Shown here one piece after another: positions 1 through 10,465 of a DNA stretch of 64,000 bases (its first letter is position 1; every line of letters starts with the position of its first letter). The translations under genes and the position numbers were made by a program. The stretch comes from Biomphalaria glabrata (lineage: Eukaryota > Mollusca > Gastropoda > Planorbidae), in contig NC_074711.1 in NCBI RefSeq assembly GCF_947242115.1, forward strand, positions 3,988,501 to 4,052,500, read 5' to 3'. Under the pieces are notes generated by a model. The model did not search any database. It saw nothing but the letters and a program-made list of their open reading frames with translations, and had not been told where the DNA came from.

Positions 1-1085
1 ACAACCAACAATGACGTAATACCATATAATATTAGCACAGAATCTTCTTCATGCAGTGGAAAATTAAGATTTTTTTGCCTATCTTGAATTCTGGTCAAAG
101 CTCTTGCGCCCAATTACTATAGTTCAGAAGAAACTACAAAAGTCTGGACTGCATATACGGGAAGCTGTTAAAGAAATTAGTACCCTTTCATGCTTTCTGC
201 AAAATGATGAGAAACTGACAAAAACCCAAATCCATCGAAAAAGCACAAGATGGTAGTGAATACTATGGATTCCCTGTAATCAAAACAACCAGAAGAAAGA
301 AAAGACTTGATGGGAAGTTGAGTTCTAATGTAGGACTGTCAATAGAACTGCAATTTAAACGTGTTGCGACAGAATTGCTGGACAGATTTCAAAGGCTGGA
401 AAGAAAATGGATACCTTTGGGTTTCTTCTTGAACTAAGACACCTGTTAGATGAAGACCTGCTTATGACAAACTGTGCTACTTTTCCTGTTTGTATGATGA
501 AATAAATGGCAAATCGCTTTTTCAATGATGTCATTGATGCACGAGCACTTTTCATCAACAAACCAGTAATACAATCACCAATAGACATATTGAGGAAACA
601 GGCTTCATATGGTAATTACGTGTGCTCAAACTTTGCAACCTCCTCCGAATACTGCTAACACAGGCCACTTCCATTACCTCATGTGAGAGATCATTCTTAA
701 AGCTCAAGTTCATCAAAAGCTATCTCAGGAGCACAATGACACAAGAAAGGCTTATCATGGCTTTAATGTCAGTGAAGTAACAAATACTAGAAAGTATCGA
801 TGTAGTTGATATTATAGATGTCTTTGCTGCACAGAATGCACGACGTGAAGCGATATCAATTTAGATTTGTCACTTGTGCATTATTTAACTAATAAACAAA
901 GGTATTATTCATTAAAAGAGTCTTGATTACTTTTTGTTAAGTTTACTGATATACTGAACCAATTTGATTTGGGGCTTATATATTTTTACGTACATTATCC
1001 CATGTCATATGTCCAATGTCAAAATGCAAGGGGCCCCCAAAGAGGTCAATCCCCCCGGGCCCCCAAATCCCTAGTTACGCCCCTG
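1..1085 (+). mobile_element. hAT DNA transposon relic (ZMYM/TTF-type), right part
   Basis: The plus strand carries a decayed transposase. Around 663-860 it reads TSITSCERSFLKLKFIKSYL and, after an in-frame stop near 780, VVDIIDVFAAQNARREAISI. This is the C-terminal dimerisation region of hAT transposases of the zinc-finger-MYM-like group, where the usual motif is xERSFSKLKLIK. Upstream (300-590) further transposase-like peptide is readable only with frame changes. The reverse complement of 1068-1085 begins CAGGGGCGTAACTAGGG, a typical hAT terminal inverted repeat, so the element probably ends at 1085. Its left end lies outside the window. Multiple stops and frame changes make it inactive. Confidence 0.75.
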
Positions 1086-1089
1086 CTCT

Positions 1090-1268
1090 GAGTCCAACCA
1101 GCTATAAAGCATACCTGACGTTAGTTGGGGAAAAGTAAAGGCGGTTGGTCGTTGTGCTGGCCACATGACACCATCGTTAAGTATGGGCCACAGAAACAGA
1201 TAGCCTTAGCATCATCTGCCCAGCAGATCGCAAGGTCTGAAAGGGGAACTTTACTTCGTACACTAATA
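1090..1268 (+). repeat. SINE family C fragment
   Basis: The sequence shares the 'ttggtcgttgtgctggccacatgacacc...ccacagaaacagatag...aaggtctgaaaggggaactttactt' body with copies elsewhere, the fullest at 57586-57822. The tRNA-like head is missing here. It runs directly into a LINE tail, so the open frame from 1125 is partly translated SINE and not a gene. Confidence 0.75.
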
Positions 1269-1388
1269 ATCCATTTTAAAAGCGATTCTAGAGAAGTTGG
1301 AAATATTTTTTTGAGCGATGACATCACCAGGAAAGTACTTTTGCTTCTACAGAAATATAACTGTTGTGACACGGTGACCATACAGGAT

Positions 1389-1709
1389 GAAACAGGGTGG
1401 AGGACACGCACTAACCATGAGTTATATCAATTATATGAAGACCCACCAATAGTGAACGAAATAAAAAAGAACAGACTACGTTGGGCAGGTCACCTTGAAA
1501 GAATGTCAGACAACAGAGGGGCGAAAATCGTATACAGGCAAAAACCAAAAGGCAGGCGACTCAAAGGCAGACCCCGAATGCGATGGATAGATGACGTGGA
1601 AGCAGATCTGAAGCAGCTTGGGGTTAGGGCGTGGAGACAAAAGGCCCAGGAGAGATCTGAATGGAAGGATGTGTTAAAGCAGGCCAGAGCCCTCCATGGG
1701 CTGTAGCGC
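1389..1709 (+). mobile_element. Non-LTR retrotransposon reverse-transcriptase tail (endonuclease-RT type)
   Basis: The open frame ending at 1706 reads NRLRWAGHLERMSDNRGAKI, then GRPRMRWIDDVEADLK and RAWRQKAQERSEWKDVLKQA. This is the standard C-terminal extension of endonuclease/RT LINE polyproteins found throughout invertebrates. Only the last ~105 residues are present; the catalytic RT domain is absent. It is a 5'-truncated copy, as LINEs commonly are. Confidence 0.85.
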
Positions 1710-2035
1710 CGCTGGGATGGATGGGATGGACACGGTGACTATGTGTGGTCAACCGTGACACACGGCTAAGTGTTGGGTACCGGGGAGTTAGGGGACTTGG
1801 GTGAAGTGACGAGTGTGTAAACAAGAAGAGAGGAAGTCATCTAGTGGAGTTGGTTATCTGTAGATAATGTTTGCGTTGTAAATATGTTATGTTTGAATGC
1901 TCCACAAAAAAAGGCAGTTTATACTTAAAAGGATTTCTTCACAATAACCGTTGTAACTTTTGTTTTACTTTATTCTCATATTATTGTAACATTTTTGTAA
2001 CATTGATATTGCAAATAAAATGAAATCAACAGAGA

Positions 2036-2160
2036 GAGAGAAAGATAGAGGGGGGAGGCAGAGGGCAAAGGAGATGAGGAAAGAGAGAAGAATGAGAGGG
2101 ATGAGAAAGAGCAATGAGGAAAGAAAGAGAGGAGAGAGAGAGAGAGAGAGAGAGAGAATA
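2036..2160. repeat. GA-rich microsatellite
   Basis: Purine-rich tract with long (GA)n runs, the purest at 2130-2157. The 87-residue minus-strand frame over it is low complexity. Confidence 0.9.
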
Positions 2161-2527
2161 ATGAGGGAACGGAAATTATGAAGTGAGAGAGATAGAGAGA
2201 TAGACGCTCCTTTAACTAAAGCACCCATCAGTTCATCGCACTAGGGTCCCACAATTCAACTATTCCGTCCAGTGTCTCGGTGTTCTTCCCCTCTCTTAGT
2301 CACTTGTCTGTCAGCAGTTATGAACAATGTACCGAGGGCTTGACCCATGCATCACCCTGTACTCAATCCAACAAAAGGTCATCTACCTGAAATCCCTGCA
2401 GGTAATCACAACTCTCGGCTTCCCTTCTTATCACGTCACTCGCCACGTCAGCAAGCTCCGCCCCAATTGTGAAATGACCTGTCGACGTGGAAATGAAATG
2501 ATATATCATCAACACACTCACATTCAC

Positions 2528-2563
2528 TCTCTCTCTCTCTCTCTTTCACACACACACACACAC
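2528..2563. repeat. (CT)n/(CA)n microsatellite
   Basis: A CT run at 2528-2545 passes directly into a CA run. Confidence 0.9.
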
Positions 2564-2607
2564 ACCAAAGATGCACCTAAAAACATGAAGCTTTCCCTAT
2601 CATAATA

Positions 2608-2692
2608 TTTGGCGTTTTTCTTTTAAAAGTTTCGCATTTTTCTTTTTAAAGTTTCGCATTTTTCTTTTTAAAGTTTCGCATTTTTCTTCCGA
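2608..2692. repeat. Short tandem repeat, 22-24 bp unit, about 3.5 copies
   Basis: The unit tttttctttttaaagtttcg followed by ca recurs three times with little change. Confidence 0.85.
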
Positions 2693-3011
2693 AATAAAGA
2701 TGGTGGGAGATGGAAGCCGAAGGATTTAAACTCAGGACCTTTTCACATACCGAAGCGTTCACCCCAGGACCAGGAAGCTATCTTTCTAGCAGATGTCAAG
2801 CTGACAATATGTTCGAAACAGTAGAAGGAAAAGAAAAGAATGGCGAACTGGTTGTCTAGGGTTTGATTCCCTTCGTTCCAATGTTCTGTTACCGTCATAT
2901 AATCTTGGACTCAACCTAAAAGTGGTCTAACTATACGTGAGAAAAAATGTTTGGTGCGCGTGAAAAAAAAAAAGGGTGGGAGAGGAGCAGGACTACAGAG
3001 GGGAACGGTGA

Positions 3012-3140
3012 AGAACCCTTTCAGACCTTACGGTCTATGGGGCAGATGATGAATTAGTAATCTGTCTCAATGGCCGACGGTTAACGAGGGTGTCGTGTGG
3101 CCAGCACAACGGCCAATGAAATTTACTTTGGAAGACAGCC
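3012..3140 (-). repeat. SINE family C fragment
   Basis: Matches the body of the full copy at 57586-57822 in the same orientation: ccctttcagacctta near the start and gtgtcgtgtggccagcacaa at the end. The tRNA-like head is not evident. Confidence 0.65.
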
Positions 3141-3375
3141 ATTCAGATAAGTTACAGTTCACTTCTACTGAGCACTACTTTTAAAAAAAAAAACAGGGGG
3201 GGGGGGGTTTTCGAAAATATTTTTCATTATTTATCTTTAAATCATGCTGAATATCGAAATGTCCAATTCAAACTTTGAAAAAGGCGACACAAATTATATA
3301 GTGACTACAATGGATCTATAATGACAACACCGATTATCATATAAAATAATTATAATAACCTAGACTTGACGACTA

Positions 3376-3540
3376 AGCTGCCTGGTCGTGCGGTTTGCGC
3401 GCTGAACTGTCGTTCAGATTTATCGATGGTCCAGAGTTCAAACCCCGCCCGCTCCCATCCCCCGCCGTCCTGCGAGAGGTTTGGACTAGGAAGTAATTAT
3501 CTTCAACTCTGAAGGAACATCCGAAACATGTAAAACAAGC
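3376..3540 (+). repeat. tRNA-derived SINE family B
   Basis: Begins gctgcctggtcgtgcggttt and has a B-box-like GTTCAAACCCC near 3436. The conserved tail is cttcaactctgaaggaacat then ccgaaacatgtaaaac. Copies with the same structure lie at 14588, 23643 (plus) and 24519, 43434 (minus). Confidence 0.85.
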
Positions 3541-3593
3541 GTTTATGGAAGTTAATAACAAAATAACAATATACCCCATTGTTATATCAACCG

Positions 3594-3815
3594 AGGGGAT
3601 AATAACAACTGACCACACAGATACCTTCAAGGCCCTTAACATTCCTAGGAACATCCTCGTTGCCTGTTAGAGAGCGGTACTGCTGTAGACCAGCAACAAC
3701 ACCAGAAAATTCCTCGGTGGAAACTGGTAAAGGGAGACTACAATTAATTTTGGTTCCCTTTAACGAAACTCGACCCTGGCAGCGCCAGAGAATGAATATA
3801 TATTCGTTTCTAACT
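3594..3815 (+). repeat. Dispersed repeat family D
   Basis: Shares 'cattcctaggaacatcctcgttgcctgt...' and 'cgaaactcgaccctggcagcgccagagaatg' with 10466-10690. Partial copies lie at 24770-24855 (minus) and 25350-25490 (plus). No coding capacity or terminal repeats were recognised; class unknown. Confidence 0.75.
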
Positions 3816-3916
3816 TAAAAATAATAATAAGGCGTGTTATATAATGACTACGCCAATTAATTAAAGACCACACAGTTGACCACACAGTGGAATAATGCAC
3901 AAACTAGCTAAATGAC

Positions 3917-4060
3917 CTTTGGCCCAGTTGTTGCTGCACCCCATCTTGCCGAAGAGGAAATTGTCCGGCCGAAACAGGCGCCCATAAGGACTGCCGCGGA
4001 CACTGTCTAGTGTGCTAGGCTCCAGGTCTACCAAGACTGCCCGGGGAACAAATTTACCAC
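3917..4060 (-). CDS. Beta-tubulin exon 3
   Basis: Acceptor cttctttag then GTGGTAAATTTGTT; reads [20 protein letters not shown] to NNWAK. The left end is set at a possible donor AAAG|GTCATTTAG. If it is not spliced, the frame continues into 16 non-tubulin residues and stops, so this boundary is the least certain of the three. Confidence 0.75.
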
Positions 4061-7000
4061 CTAAAGAAGCAGAATGTAAGAAAAAAATCATTTTAAAAAA
4101 AAGTTTTTCTAAGGGAAAAAACTCCGCACTTACAACTATAATTCTCGATAATGTGGAAGCTATTTCCCTTATTCGATTTCAAACAAAAATAATTAATTAC
4201 CAATAGTTAATTGACTAATTGGTTAATTTTTAAAATGTATTCTCGTTTTGTTGGATGCAATAAATGTTTTAAAGTTTCAACTTCATCCGAGAGTGGTTAT
4301 GGGAGAAATAACGTTTTACAATAGAGACAGAGAGAGTGAGTTGATATCAGCTTTGTAAAAAGGGGGAAAAACATATGTGTAGGCTACATTCTTTACGTTA
4401 TAATGAGATAATGTTAATAACAGGCATGTTTGACATGTTTCGGGTGTTCTTTCAGAGTTGAATATTATTTACTTCCAAGCTTCGTGTAGGACGACGGGGG
4501 ATGGCTGCATGCAGGGTTTGAATGAACCCGGCAAAATTTAGACGACCGAGCGACAAGTCCAGCGCGCATACCTCTGAATAAACTATCAAGACATTAAAAA
4601 TGTATGTTATGGGTAAAATTGTTTCAATTTAAATGCAACATTTAATTCAAGTTGGCTGTAAATAAAATCATGTGTATAGATGTGCTTATTACATTCTTCT
4701 TTAATAAACTAGGTTTGGTGTTAGCTTCAGGGGAAACAATTAAAAATATTTTTTTGGTAGCTAAATCTTAGGTTGTCTCCCGTTGCAATGATTTTTTCCA
4801 TGATAATTAACTGGAAGAGAAACTCCCCTGCGATCGCTCCTAATCGAGGAGCCGTCATTTTCAGTATACAAATACAGTGCATGTATTACAAGTCATTGAA
4901 TAAGCTCTCAACACATCAAAAAAGGTACGCAATAAATAAAATTGTTATAATTTAAATAGAATATTCACAGAAAGTTAATCGTAAATAAACTTAGGCCTAT
5001 ACATTTGTTTAGTCTTTCATGAAAAAAATTACAGAGAGAGAGAGAGGAAGAAAGAGAGGGAAGAGAGATGTTTGCATCAGGGGAAATCATTCAAATTATA
5101 TTTATTTTCATTTTTTTTGCAATTAATCTTGCATTGTCTGCCGTTGAAAAGCATTCATGCTAACATACAATAAAGAATTCCGAAGTTGACACCAGTGACT
5201 AGGAAGAAAATAAAACCTCAGACAATGATTGTTCCTTATGGCGCAGTGCTGCTAATGCCGGTGTTTTAGGCTAAGAGTCAAGGAAGATAGCCAACAACAA
5301 AGAAAGAAAAAGAGAAGCAAGGGGAAGGAAGCCTAGAAATTGCAGATAAAGCGGCAACAACCCTCAAACCTACAAGTGCCCCCGAAAATGTAATTCGTTT
5401 TTTTTTCAAAGTGAAGATCGGACTCAACAGCCACCTTCGAGTTCAGGGGAAATACCGTGCTCATCTGCGACAAGGACGAAAGAGTTGCTTTAAAGAGATA
5501 GAGAATGGGGAGGGGGAGGGAAGAGAGAGAGAGTGGAAGAGAGGGGAAGAGGGGGAGAGATAAAATTATAGAGAGTGAGGGAGGGAGGTGATGACGTCAT
5601 AACCCAAGACTTCCTGCACCATGGCAAGGAACGACAGCAGACGAGTCTCGAGCTCATGCCAGACATCTTACTTTGCTGCTTTGAAAGTCTGGTTCCTTAA
5701 CACAGTGCTAAAAACAAAAAAGATGTCACTTTTCCCAAAGGATAATGGCGGCCTATGCGATGTACTCAAAAAGAACAATTATCTTCTTGAGAATCGGAAC
5801 CTTCCTGCCTTGTTGCTTAAGACTTTTTTCACTGCACCAGATCGCTACTTTAAGTCCTAACTTAAAAATAATATTTTTTTTTTTGGTTAGTTTTTGAAAC
5901 GGTTGTTATATTTACTACCAGTACGGTTACAAAAAAAAAGGCCATCTTGGCCGGACAACTGACCAGTGGCCTCGTTGTAGTAGACGTTGATGCGCTCCAA
6001 CTGTAGGTCCGAGTTGCCACGATAGGTCCCTGTTGGGTCCACGCCATGTTCATCGCTGGCGACTTCCCAGAACTGAAGAAACCAAAAAAACAGCTATACA
6101 ACTTAACGACAACTTTACAATTTTACGACACCTTTGCGACTTTACCGCAAATTAACAACATCTAACACTGGACAGTGTTATTGGGGCTTCCCATGTCAAG
6201 TACCTCTTTCAGATTGATTTGATTTTATTTGATTTTTGATTTGAGGCACATCGGCACAATTTAGGCCATGTCGTGCCTGCAGTCCCTTAAGGACTACTCT
6301 CTCTCTCTAAACAACAAGGGCCAGATTCTATAGTCACATAATTAAAATCAAGGTCTATTCACAATCCATAGCAGTGGCATCACTAGGGTGGGTGTCACCC
6401 GGTGCGGACCGCACCCCCACCGCATCCCCTTAGTGACGCCACTGATCTATAGGGTAAATGATGTAAAGGGTCTTTTTTTATGTGGCGTGGGCGTCGTGTG
6501 GCCTTTTACTTTCTCAAACGTATGTCAGTCAACCATTAGAGTTGGGTGGATTTAAATGTGTCCTAAAAATCCGGAAATTAAAAATTCTAGTTTTCACCGT
6601 GATTTGAACGCAGACCCCTCGTGTTTGGAAGCCAAGAGCCAAGTGGATTATTTTATTCTCTATGTAGCCGAATTGCAACTGTGTTATTTATACCAAATGG
6701 TCTTAAATTTTTTAAGTTATTGATCTACTTTTATAGTTAATAGTAATAGTAGATTAATATATTTTGAAAATAAGATGAGTGAACATTTGAACTTATATTT
6801 AATTCCGTTTATATTTCAATTAGCTTATCGATCTGTTAGCTTATCGATCTGTTAGCTTATCGATCTGCCAGCTTATCGATCTGTTAGCTTATCGATCTGT
6901 CAGCTTATCTATCTGTTAGCTTATCGATCTGTTAGCTTATCGATCTGTTAGCTTATCGATCTGTTAGCTTATCGGTATGTCAGCTTATCGGTATGTCAGC

Positions 7001-9081
7001 TTATCGATCTGTTAGCTTATCGATCTGTCAGCTTATCGATCTGTCAGCTTATCGATCTGTCAGCTTATCGATCTGTCAGCTTATCGATCTGTCAGTTTAT
7101 CGATCTGTCAGCTTATCGATCTGTCAGCTTTTCTTATTGTCTTTAAATTACAGACGTCTCTTCAAACGAGAAGAAAACGACGTCGTACGCTTATCTATGC
7201 GTCAATATCGTCATGCTTGTTAATTGTAGAATTATACTCTAGTAATTCATTAGTTTTTCTGACTGAATCAGGCAACCCATTTCATGCTCTAATGGCACAA
7301 GGGAACAGGGATCACTTGTAAGAGAATGATCTAGCATACAGGAAAGGAAACGTGTCTTTGTGTCTTTCTGGGTATTTTATTAGGTTGTGTTTTTGCTTTT
7401 TATAACTTCAGTTACAGAGTTTTATGTGCTAATACTATTAAAGCCATTTAGTTATATGTTCTGAAATGTTTTGTAAATATTTATTTTAATAAACTCTAAT
7501 GTTTTGTTGTTGTTATTTTTTAAAGAATGACATCAATATGGGGATTCCGTGACAACATTTTATTTAGTATAACACCTAGGCATTTTAAGTTTTTAGCCTG
7601 TGTAGATCGTTTACTACATTTTTTTACTAGTTATCTCTTTACTCCTGGGAGTCAGTTACACAGATCGGGTCTCAAACAAGGAAATCCTATGCCGAACTGG
7701 GAGTCGAACACTTAGTGAGGCTGTGACAGAGCGTCGCATGAGGTTTGCGGGACATGTTCTACGACTAAATGAATTACGCACACCAAGAGTTGCGATAACA
7801 TGGAAGCCAATACGAGGAAAGTGCAAACAGGGACGTCCTCGTATAACTTGGTGTCACACCTTCATGGAGGACCTCATAACAGTGGACACCAGGTAGGAGG
7901 AGGCTTCAGACATTGCCAATGACAGATCTTTATGGAGACAGCTTGCCGCCCAATGCGCCGAACGGCGCGGGAGAACCTAAGTCTAAGTCTGTACTCCATA
8001 TGGCTGTGAAAGTTGAACAGTGAACGCTGAGACTGAAAGCCTTGGAGAGTAGATGCTACAGAAAAAATGCTGGGTATCAGATACCAGGACAAGAAAACAA
8101 ACGAGCTAGTACTTTGGCTGACAAAAAGGAAGAGGTCAGTTTGTACTTTTACAAGTCTGGCTGACAAAAAGGAAGAGGTCAGTTTGTACTTTTACAAGTC
8201 TGGCTGACAAAAAGGAAGAGGTCAGTTTGTACTTTTACAAGTCTGGCTGACAAAAAGGAAGAGGTCAGTTTGTACTTTTACAAGTCTGGCTGACAAAAAG
8301 GAAGAGGTCAGTTTGTACTTTTACAAGTCTGGCTAACAAAAAGGAAGAGGTCCTCAATACTGTGGAGAGACCAAAGCTGACCTGGTTTGGTCATTTTGTA
8401 AAACATGACTCACTGTCAAAAGTCATCCTTCAAGGTGCAGTGGAGGAACGAAGCCCTAAAAAAAGGGTCGTCCAAAGAAAAGCTGGATGAACAACCGTAA
8501 AGAATGGACCGGCCTCTCTCTTGATATCCTGCTATGAACAGCTGCTGCCCGGGAAAATGGAGGGTGTTTTTGGTTACGCGATACAGTCACAACATCTCGA
8601 CGACGAACGTCAACGGACAGAGGATGGGATGAAAACATTATGAACTGGTTCACCATGAATAAGAGAAGTGAATGAGTCCTCAATGTGTTGGGCTTTACTT
8701 TGGGGCATATTATTTGGTCACGCAGAGATTGGTGGGAAGTGTACCTAAACCAAAAGGTGAAGCGTGGTCGAGAGGCTAAGTGCGCTAGAACTTAGCTGGG
8801 CTTGGCTACCTATGAAAGGGGCTCGAGGTTTGACACCCGACTCGGGCAGTGTTGTGTTTACTGAGCGCCTAAAGGCAGCACGGAGAAACCTTCTCCTAGA
8901 TACCCCCTCCCCCCCCCCACTGGTCCACAACTGAGATTAGACCAAAGCGCTCTGAGCATGCTACAAGCATGAATGTAGCGCTATATAAAAGCCATAATAA
9001 TAATAATAAAGTATCAGTACCAACCTTTTCACCTATATGATTTCCGCAGGCGCCCAGCTGGATGTGGACAATCTCTCGCAT
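3917..9081 (-). CDS. Divergent beta-tubulin, first three exons (partial gene)
   Basis: Three minus-strand exons (9025-9081, 5964-6072, 3917-4060) join in phase and encode the start of a beta-tubulin: [19 protein letters not shown], then [59 protein letters not shown] and NNWAKG. Beta-tubulin is the GTP-binding half of the microtubule dimer. The intron positions after about residues 19 and 56 match those of many animal beta-tubulins. The copy is unusually divergent: [12 protein letters not shown] replaces the near-universal QAGQCGNQIGAK, and [10 protein letters not shown] replaces FGQSGAGNNW. About 340 C-terminal residues are absent. They may lie left of position 1, or this may be a truncated pseudogene. 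No stop or frameshift is seen in the three exons. Confidence 0.8.
4125..4400 (+). repeat. Dispersed repeat family E
   Basis: Resembles 36735-37010: 'ttcccttattcgatttcaaacaaa', 'catccgagagtggttatgggag' and 'gagtgagttgatatcagctttgt' recur there in the same order. Noncoding; class unknown. Confidence 0.5.
4428..4575 (-). repeat. Diverged SINE family B copy
   Basis: Minus-strand copy recognisable by acatgtttcgggtgttcttt, cagagttgaa and the tRNA-like end near 4560; more diverged than the copies at 24519 and 43434. Confidence 0.65.
4576..5600. other. No gene recognised; AT-rich with GA tracts
   Basis: This is intron 2 of the tubulin gene. It holds a GA-rich tract at 5033-5068 and another at 5505-5585. 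No conserved peptide was seen. Confidence 0.6.
5621..5860 (+). other. Unassigned 79-codon ORF after a CRE palindrome
   Basis: The ATG has a strong context (caccATGG), and a perfect TGACGTCA lies about 30 bp upstream. The peptide ([20 protein letters not shown]...) matches nothing I recognise. It sits in a tubulin intron on the opposite strand. It may be chance or a retained mobile-element piece. Confidence 0.2.
5964..6072 (-). CDS. Beta-tubulin exon 2
   Basis: Acceptor ggtttcttcag then TTCTGGGAAGTC; donor CACTG|GTCAGT. Encodes [20 protein letters not shown] and [13 protein letters not shown]; 109 nt, phase 0 to phase 1. Confidence 0.9.
6200..6310 (+). repeat. Dispersed repeat family F
   Basis: TTGATTTGATTTTA-rich lead followed by cggcacaatttaggccatgt and cgtgcc. 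A minus-strand relative covers about 46510-46610, including the ELP1 stop codon. Probably the end of a retroelement, but no coding part is attached. Confidence 0.6.
6372..6444. mobile_element. 73-bp hAT-type MITE
   Basis: Terminal inverted repeats CAGTGGCATCACTAGGG and (reverse complement of right end) CAGTGGCGTCACTAAGGGG. Flanks atccatag (6364-6371) and atctatag (6445-6452) agree at 7 of 8 bases, as an 8-bp hAT target duplication would after decay. Confidence 0.8.
6478..6670 (-). repeat. SINE family C copy, diverged
   Basis: Minus strand; has 'gtcgtgtggcc', 'ccattagagttgggtg', 'agttttcaccgtgatttgaa' and a tRNA-like end, in the order of the full copy at 57586-57822. Confidence 0.7.
6821..7131. 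repeat. 16-bp minisatellite, about 19 copies
   Basis: Unit tagcttatcgatctgt with T/C variation at one site (gttagc or gtcagc). The frame reading [16 protein letters not shown] is a by-product of the repeat. Confidence 0.95.
7140..7420 (-). mobile_element. CR1/Jockey-like LINE 3' fragment
   Basis: Minus-strand relative of the element at 17905-18440: 'gactgaatcaggcaacccatttcatgctctaatggcac' is the reverse complement of the AxRAWNxLPES motif region. Diverged and truncated. Confidence 0.65.
7690..7984 (+). mobile_element. LINE RT-tail fragment
   Basis: Plus strand reads [20 protein letters not shown], then [15 protein letters not shown] and [13 protein letters not shown], the C-terminal tail of an endonuclease-RT LINE. 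An in-frame stop near 7891 shows decay. Confidence 0.8.
7985..8690 (+). mobile_element. Second LINE RT-tail fragment with internal tandem expansion
   Basis: Reads [16 protein letters not shown]-type sequence, [13 protein letters not shown], then [20 protein letters not shown], typical of the region after the RT palm domain. A 43-bp stretch coding LTKRKRS is amplified about fivefold inside it (8113-8351). Several frame breaks downstream. Confidence 0.7.
8113..8351. repeat. 43-bp tandem repeat, about 5.5 copies
   Basis: Unit ctggctgacaaaaaggaaga followed by ggtcagtttgtacttttaca and agt; copies are nearly identical, so the expansion is recent compared with the host LINE fragment. Confidence 0.95.
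8759..9009 (+). repeat. tRNA-derived SINE family A
   Basis: Head gaagcgtggtcgagaggcta (A box) with a B box GGTTTGACACC near 8827. Body 'gtgtttactgagcgcctaaaggcagcacgg', end 'gctatataaaagccataataataataat' with a (TAA)n tail. Other copies start at 11329 and 53714. It lies 15 bp inside the first tubulin intron. Confidence 0.9.
9025..9081 (-). CDS. Beta-tubulin exon 1 with start codon
   Basis: ATG at 9081-9079; encodes [19 protein letters not shown] (19 codons) and ends at donor AAG|GTTGGT. The N-terminal MREIVHIQ autoregulatory/nucleotide-site sequence is preserved. Confidence 0.85.
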
Positions 9082-9084
9082 GAC

Positions 9085-9495
9085 TGGAGACAAGGGTGAC
9101 TATCTTTAGTAAAAAAAAATGTTTTAAAAACAAGGACAATAACCTTGTTCGCTGCCTGTGACGTTGGGAAGATAAAGGCAACTGTGGCATTCAGAATTTG
9201 TTTCCCTCCCCTGTTCCCCTGGTATATCAAGCAATTGTCATTCTTCCATATTGAGCTAGGATGTTTGTTTAGCAACAAAACCGGAAGTTCCGGTTAGCAT
9301 AAGTAAACATTTAGTGAGTGCATCAGTTTTAAAACAATAGTTTGTTTAAACAATGCGCAAATGTTTAGAGATTCTTATATACATTGGAATTATTCCGTAA
9401 TTTCCTATTTTTAAATTTGTCTCTCTTTCTCTTTTTGTCTTATTCTTTTTACGCCCTGTCTTTTTCTCTCTTTCATTAATTGTATCTTTTAGTCA
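9085..9495. other. No gene recognised upstream of the tubulin ATG
   Basis: The 5' flank of the beta-tubulin. No clear TATA box or other coding sequence seen; it becomes pyrimidine-rich towards 9420. Confidence 0.5.
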
Positions 9496-9496
9496 A

Positions 9497-9600
9497 GCTT
9501 CATCTCTCTCTCTCTCTCTTTCATATTACTTTGTCTTTCTCTATCTTTTCTCGCTCTCTCTCTCTCTCTCTTTCTCTATCTGTCTTACATTGTACTATCT
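9497..9600. repeat. CT-rich microsatellite
   Basis: Interrupted (CT)n tracts. Confidence 0.85.
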
Positions 9601-9617
9601 CCCCCACCTCACCTGAG

Positions 9618-9624
9618 ATAGATC

Positions 9625-9719
<95 letters not shown>
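9618..9719. repeat. (GATA)n microsatellite, about 25 copies
   Basis: Near-perfect GATA repeat, preceded by gatcgata. Confidence 0.97.
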
Positions 9720-9969
9720 TTGAGAATCCTTGAAAGTGTCATGTTAAACTGAAATGTTTATGCAGTTAACAATGCGACGGTTCCGTGTACCGCCAATTAA
9801 TTTTCCCATTAACCTATTGATATTAATGTCTACCATCTCATAAAGTGACAGTAATTAAACCATCCGATAGTGTGACTTATTGATCTAGATTGTTCGATTT
9901 TCCAACGTCTACTGAATCGGCGGTAACTAAAAAAAAATAACGGATGCATTGCGTCAGCGTTAACTATAG

Positions 9970-10262
9970 TGGTTCAGGCAACAGGGCTCAGGCTACAGGG
10001 TTCAGGCTACAGGGTTCAGGCTACAGGGGTCAGGCTACAAGGTTCAGGCGACAGGGTTCAGGCGACAAGGTTCAGGTGACAGGGTTTAGCGACAGGGTTC
10101 AGGCTACAGGGTTCAGGCTACAGGGTTCAGGCTACAGGGTTCAGACGACAGGGTTCAGGCGACAGGATTCAGGCTACATGGTTCAGGCTACATGGTTCAT
10201 GCTACAGGGTTCAGGCTACAGGGTTCAGGTTACAGGGTTCAGGTTACAGGGTTCAGGCTTAG
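9970..10262. repeat. 14-bp minisatellite, about 21 copies
   Basis: Unit gttcaggctacagg with variants (gcgacagg, gttacagg). The 114-codon open frame across it is a repeat artefact. Confidence 0.95.
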
Positions 10263-10465
10263 GTTTTGGGTTTGATCCTGAGTGGTAGAATTAATGGGCG
10301 CACAGAGATCATACAATCAGAAGCGAGGCTAGGCCTGGTGACAAGAGGGGCGGTGGTGCATTGCTGATAGTCTTTCTTACAAATACACAGAGGCAGCACA
10401 CACACACACAGACGTTCAAACATCTATTTCTAAGCAATCTGAACATTGATATTGACATTTAATAA

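Noticed and set aside
1125-1706. A 193-codon ORF as a host gene
   Set aside because: The first part is a SINE and the last part a LINE tail; no single protein family spans it.
3376-3450. Intact tRNA genes at the SINE heads (also 8759, 11329, 53714, 57750)
   Set aside because: A and B boxes are present but the cloverleaf is not closed and each is joined to a SINE body and tail.
5621-5860. 79-codon ORF with good start context as a real gene
   Set aside because: No recognisable domain, inside an intron of another gene; kept only as low-confidence.
6821-7131. CRISPR-like regular repeat
   Set aside because: Units are contiguous with no spacers; a minisatellite in a eukaryotic genome.
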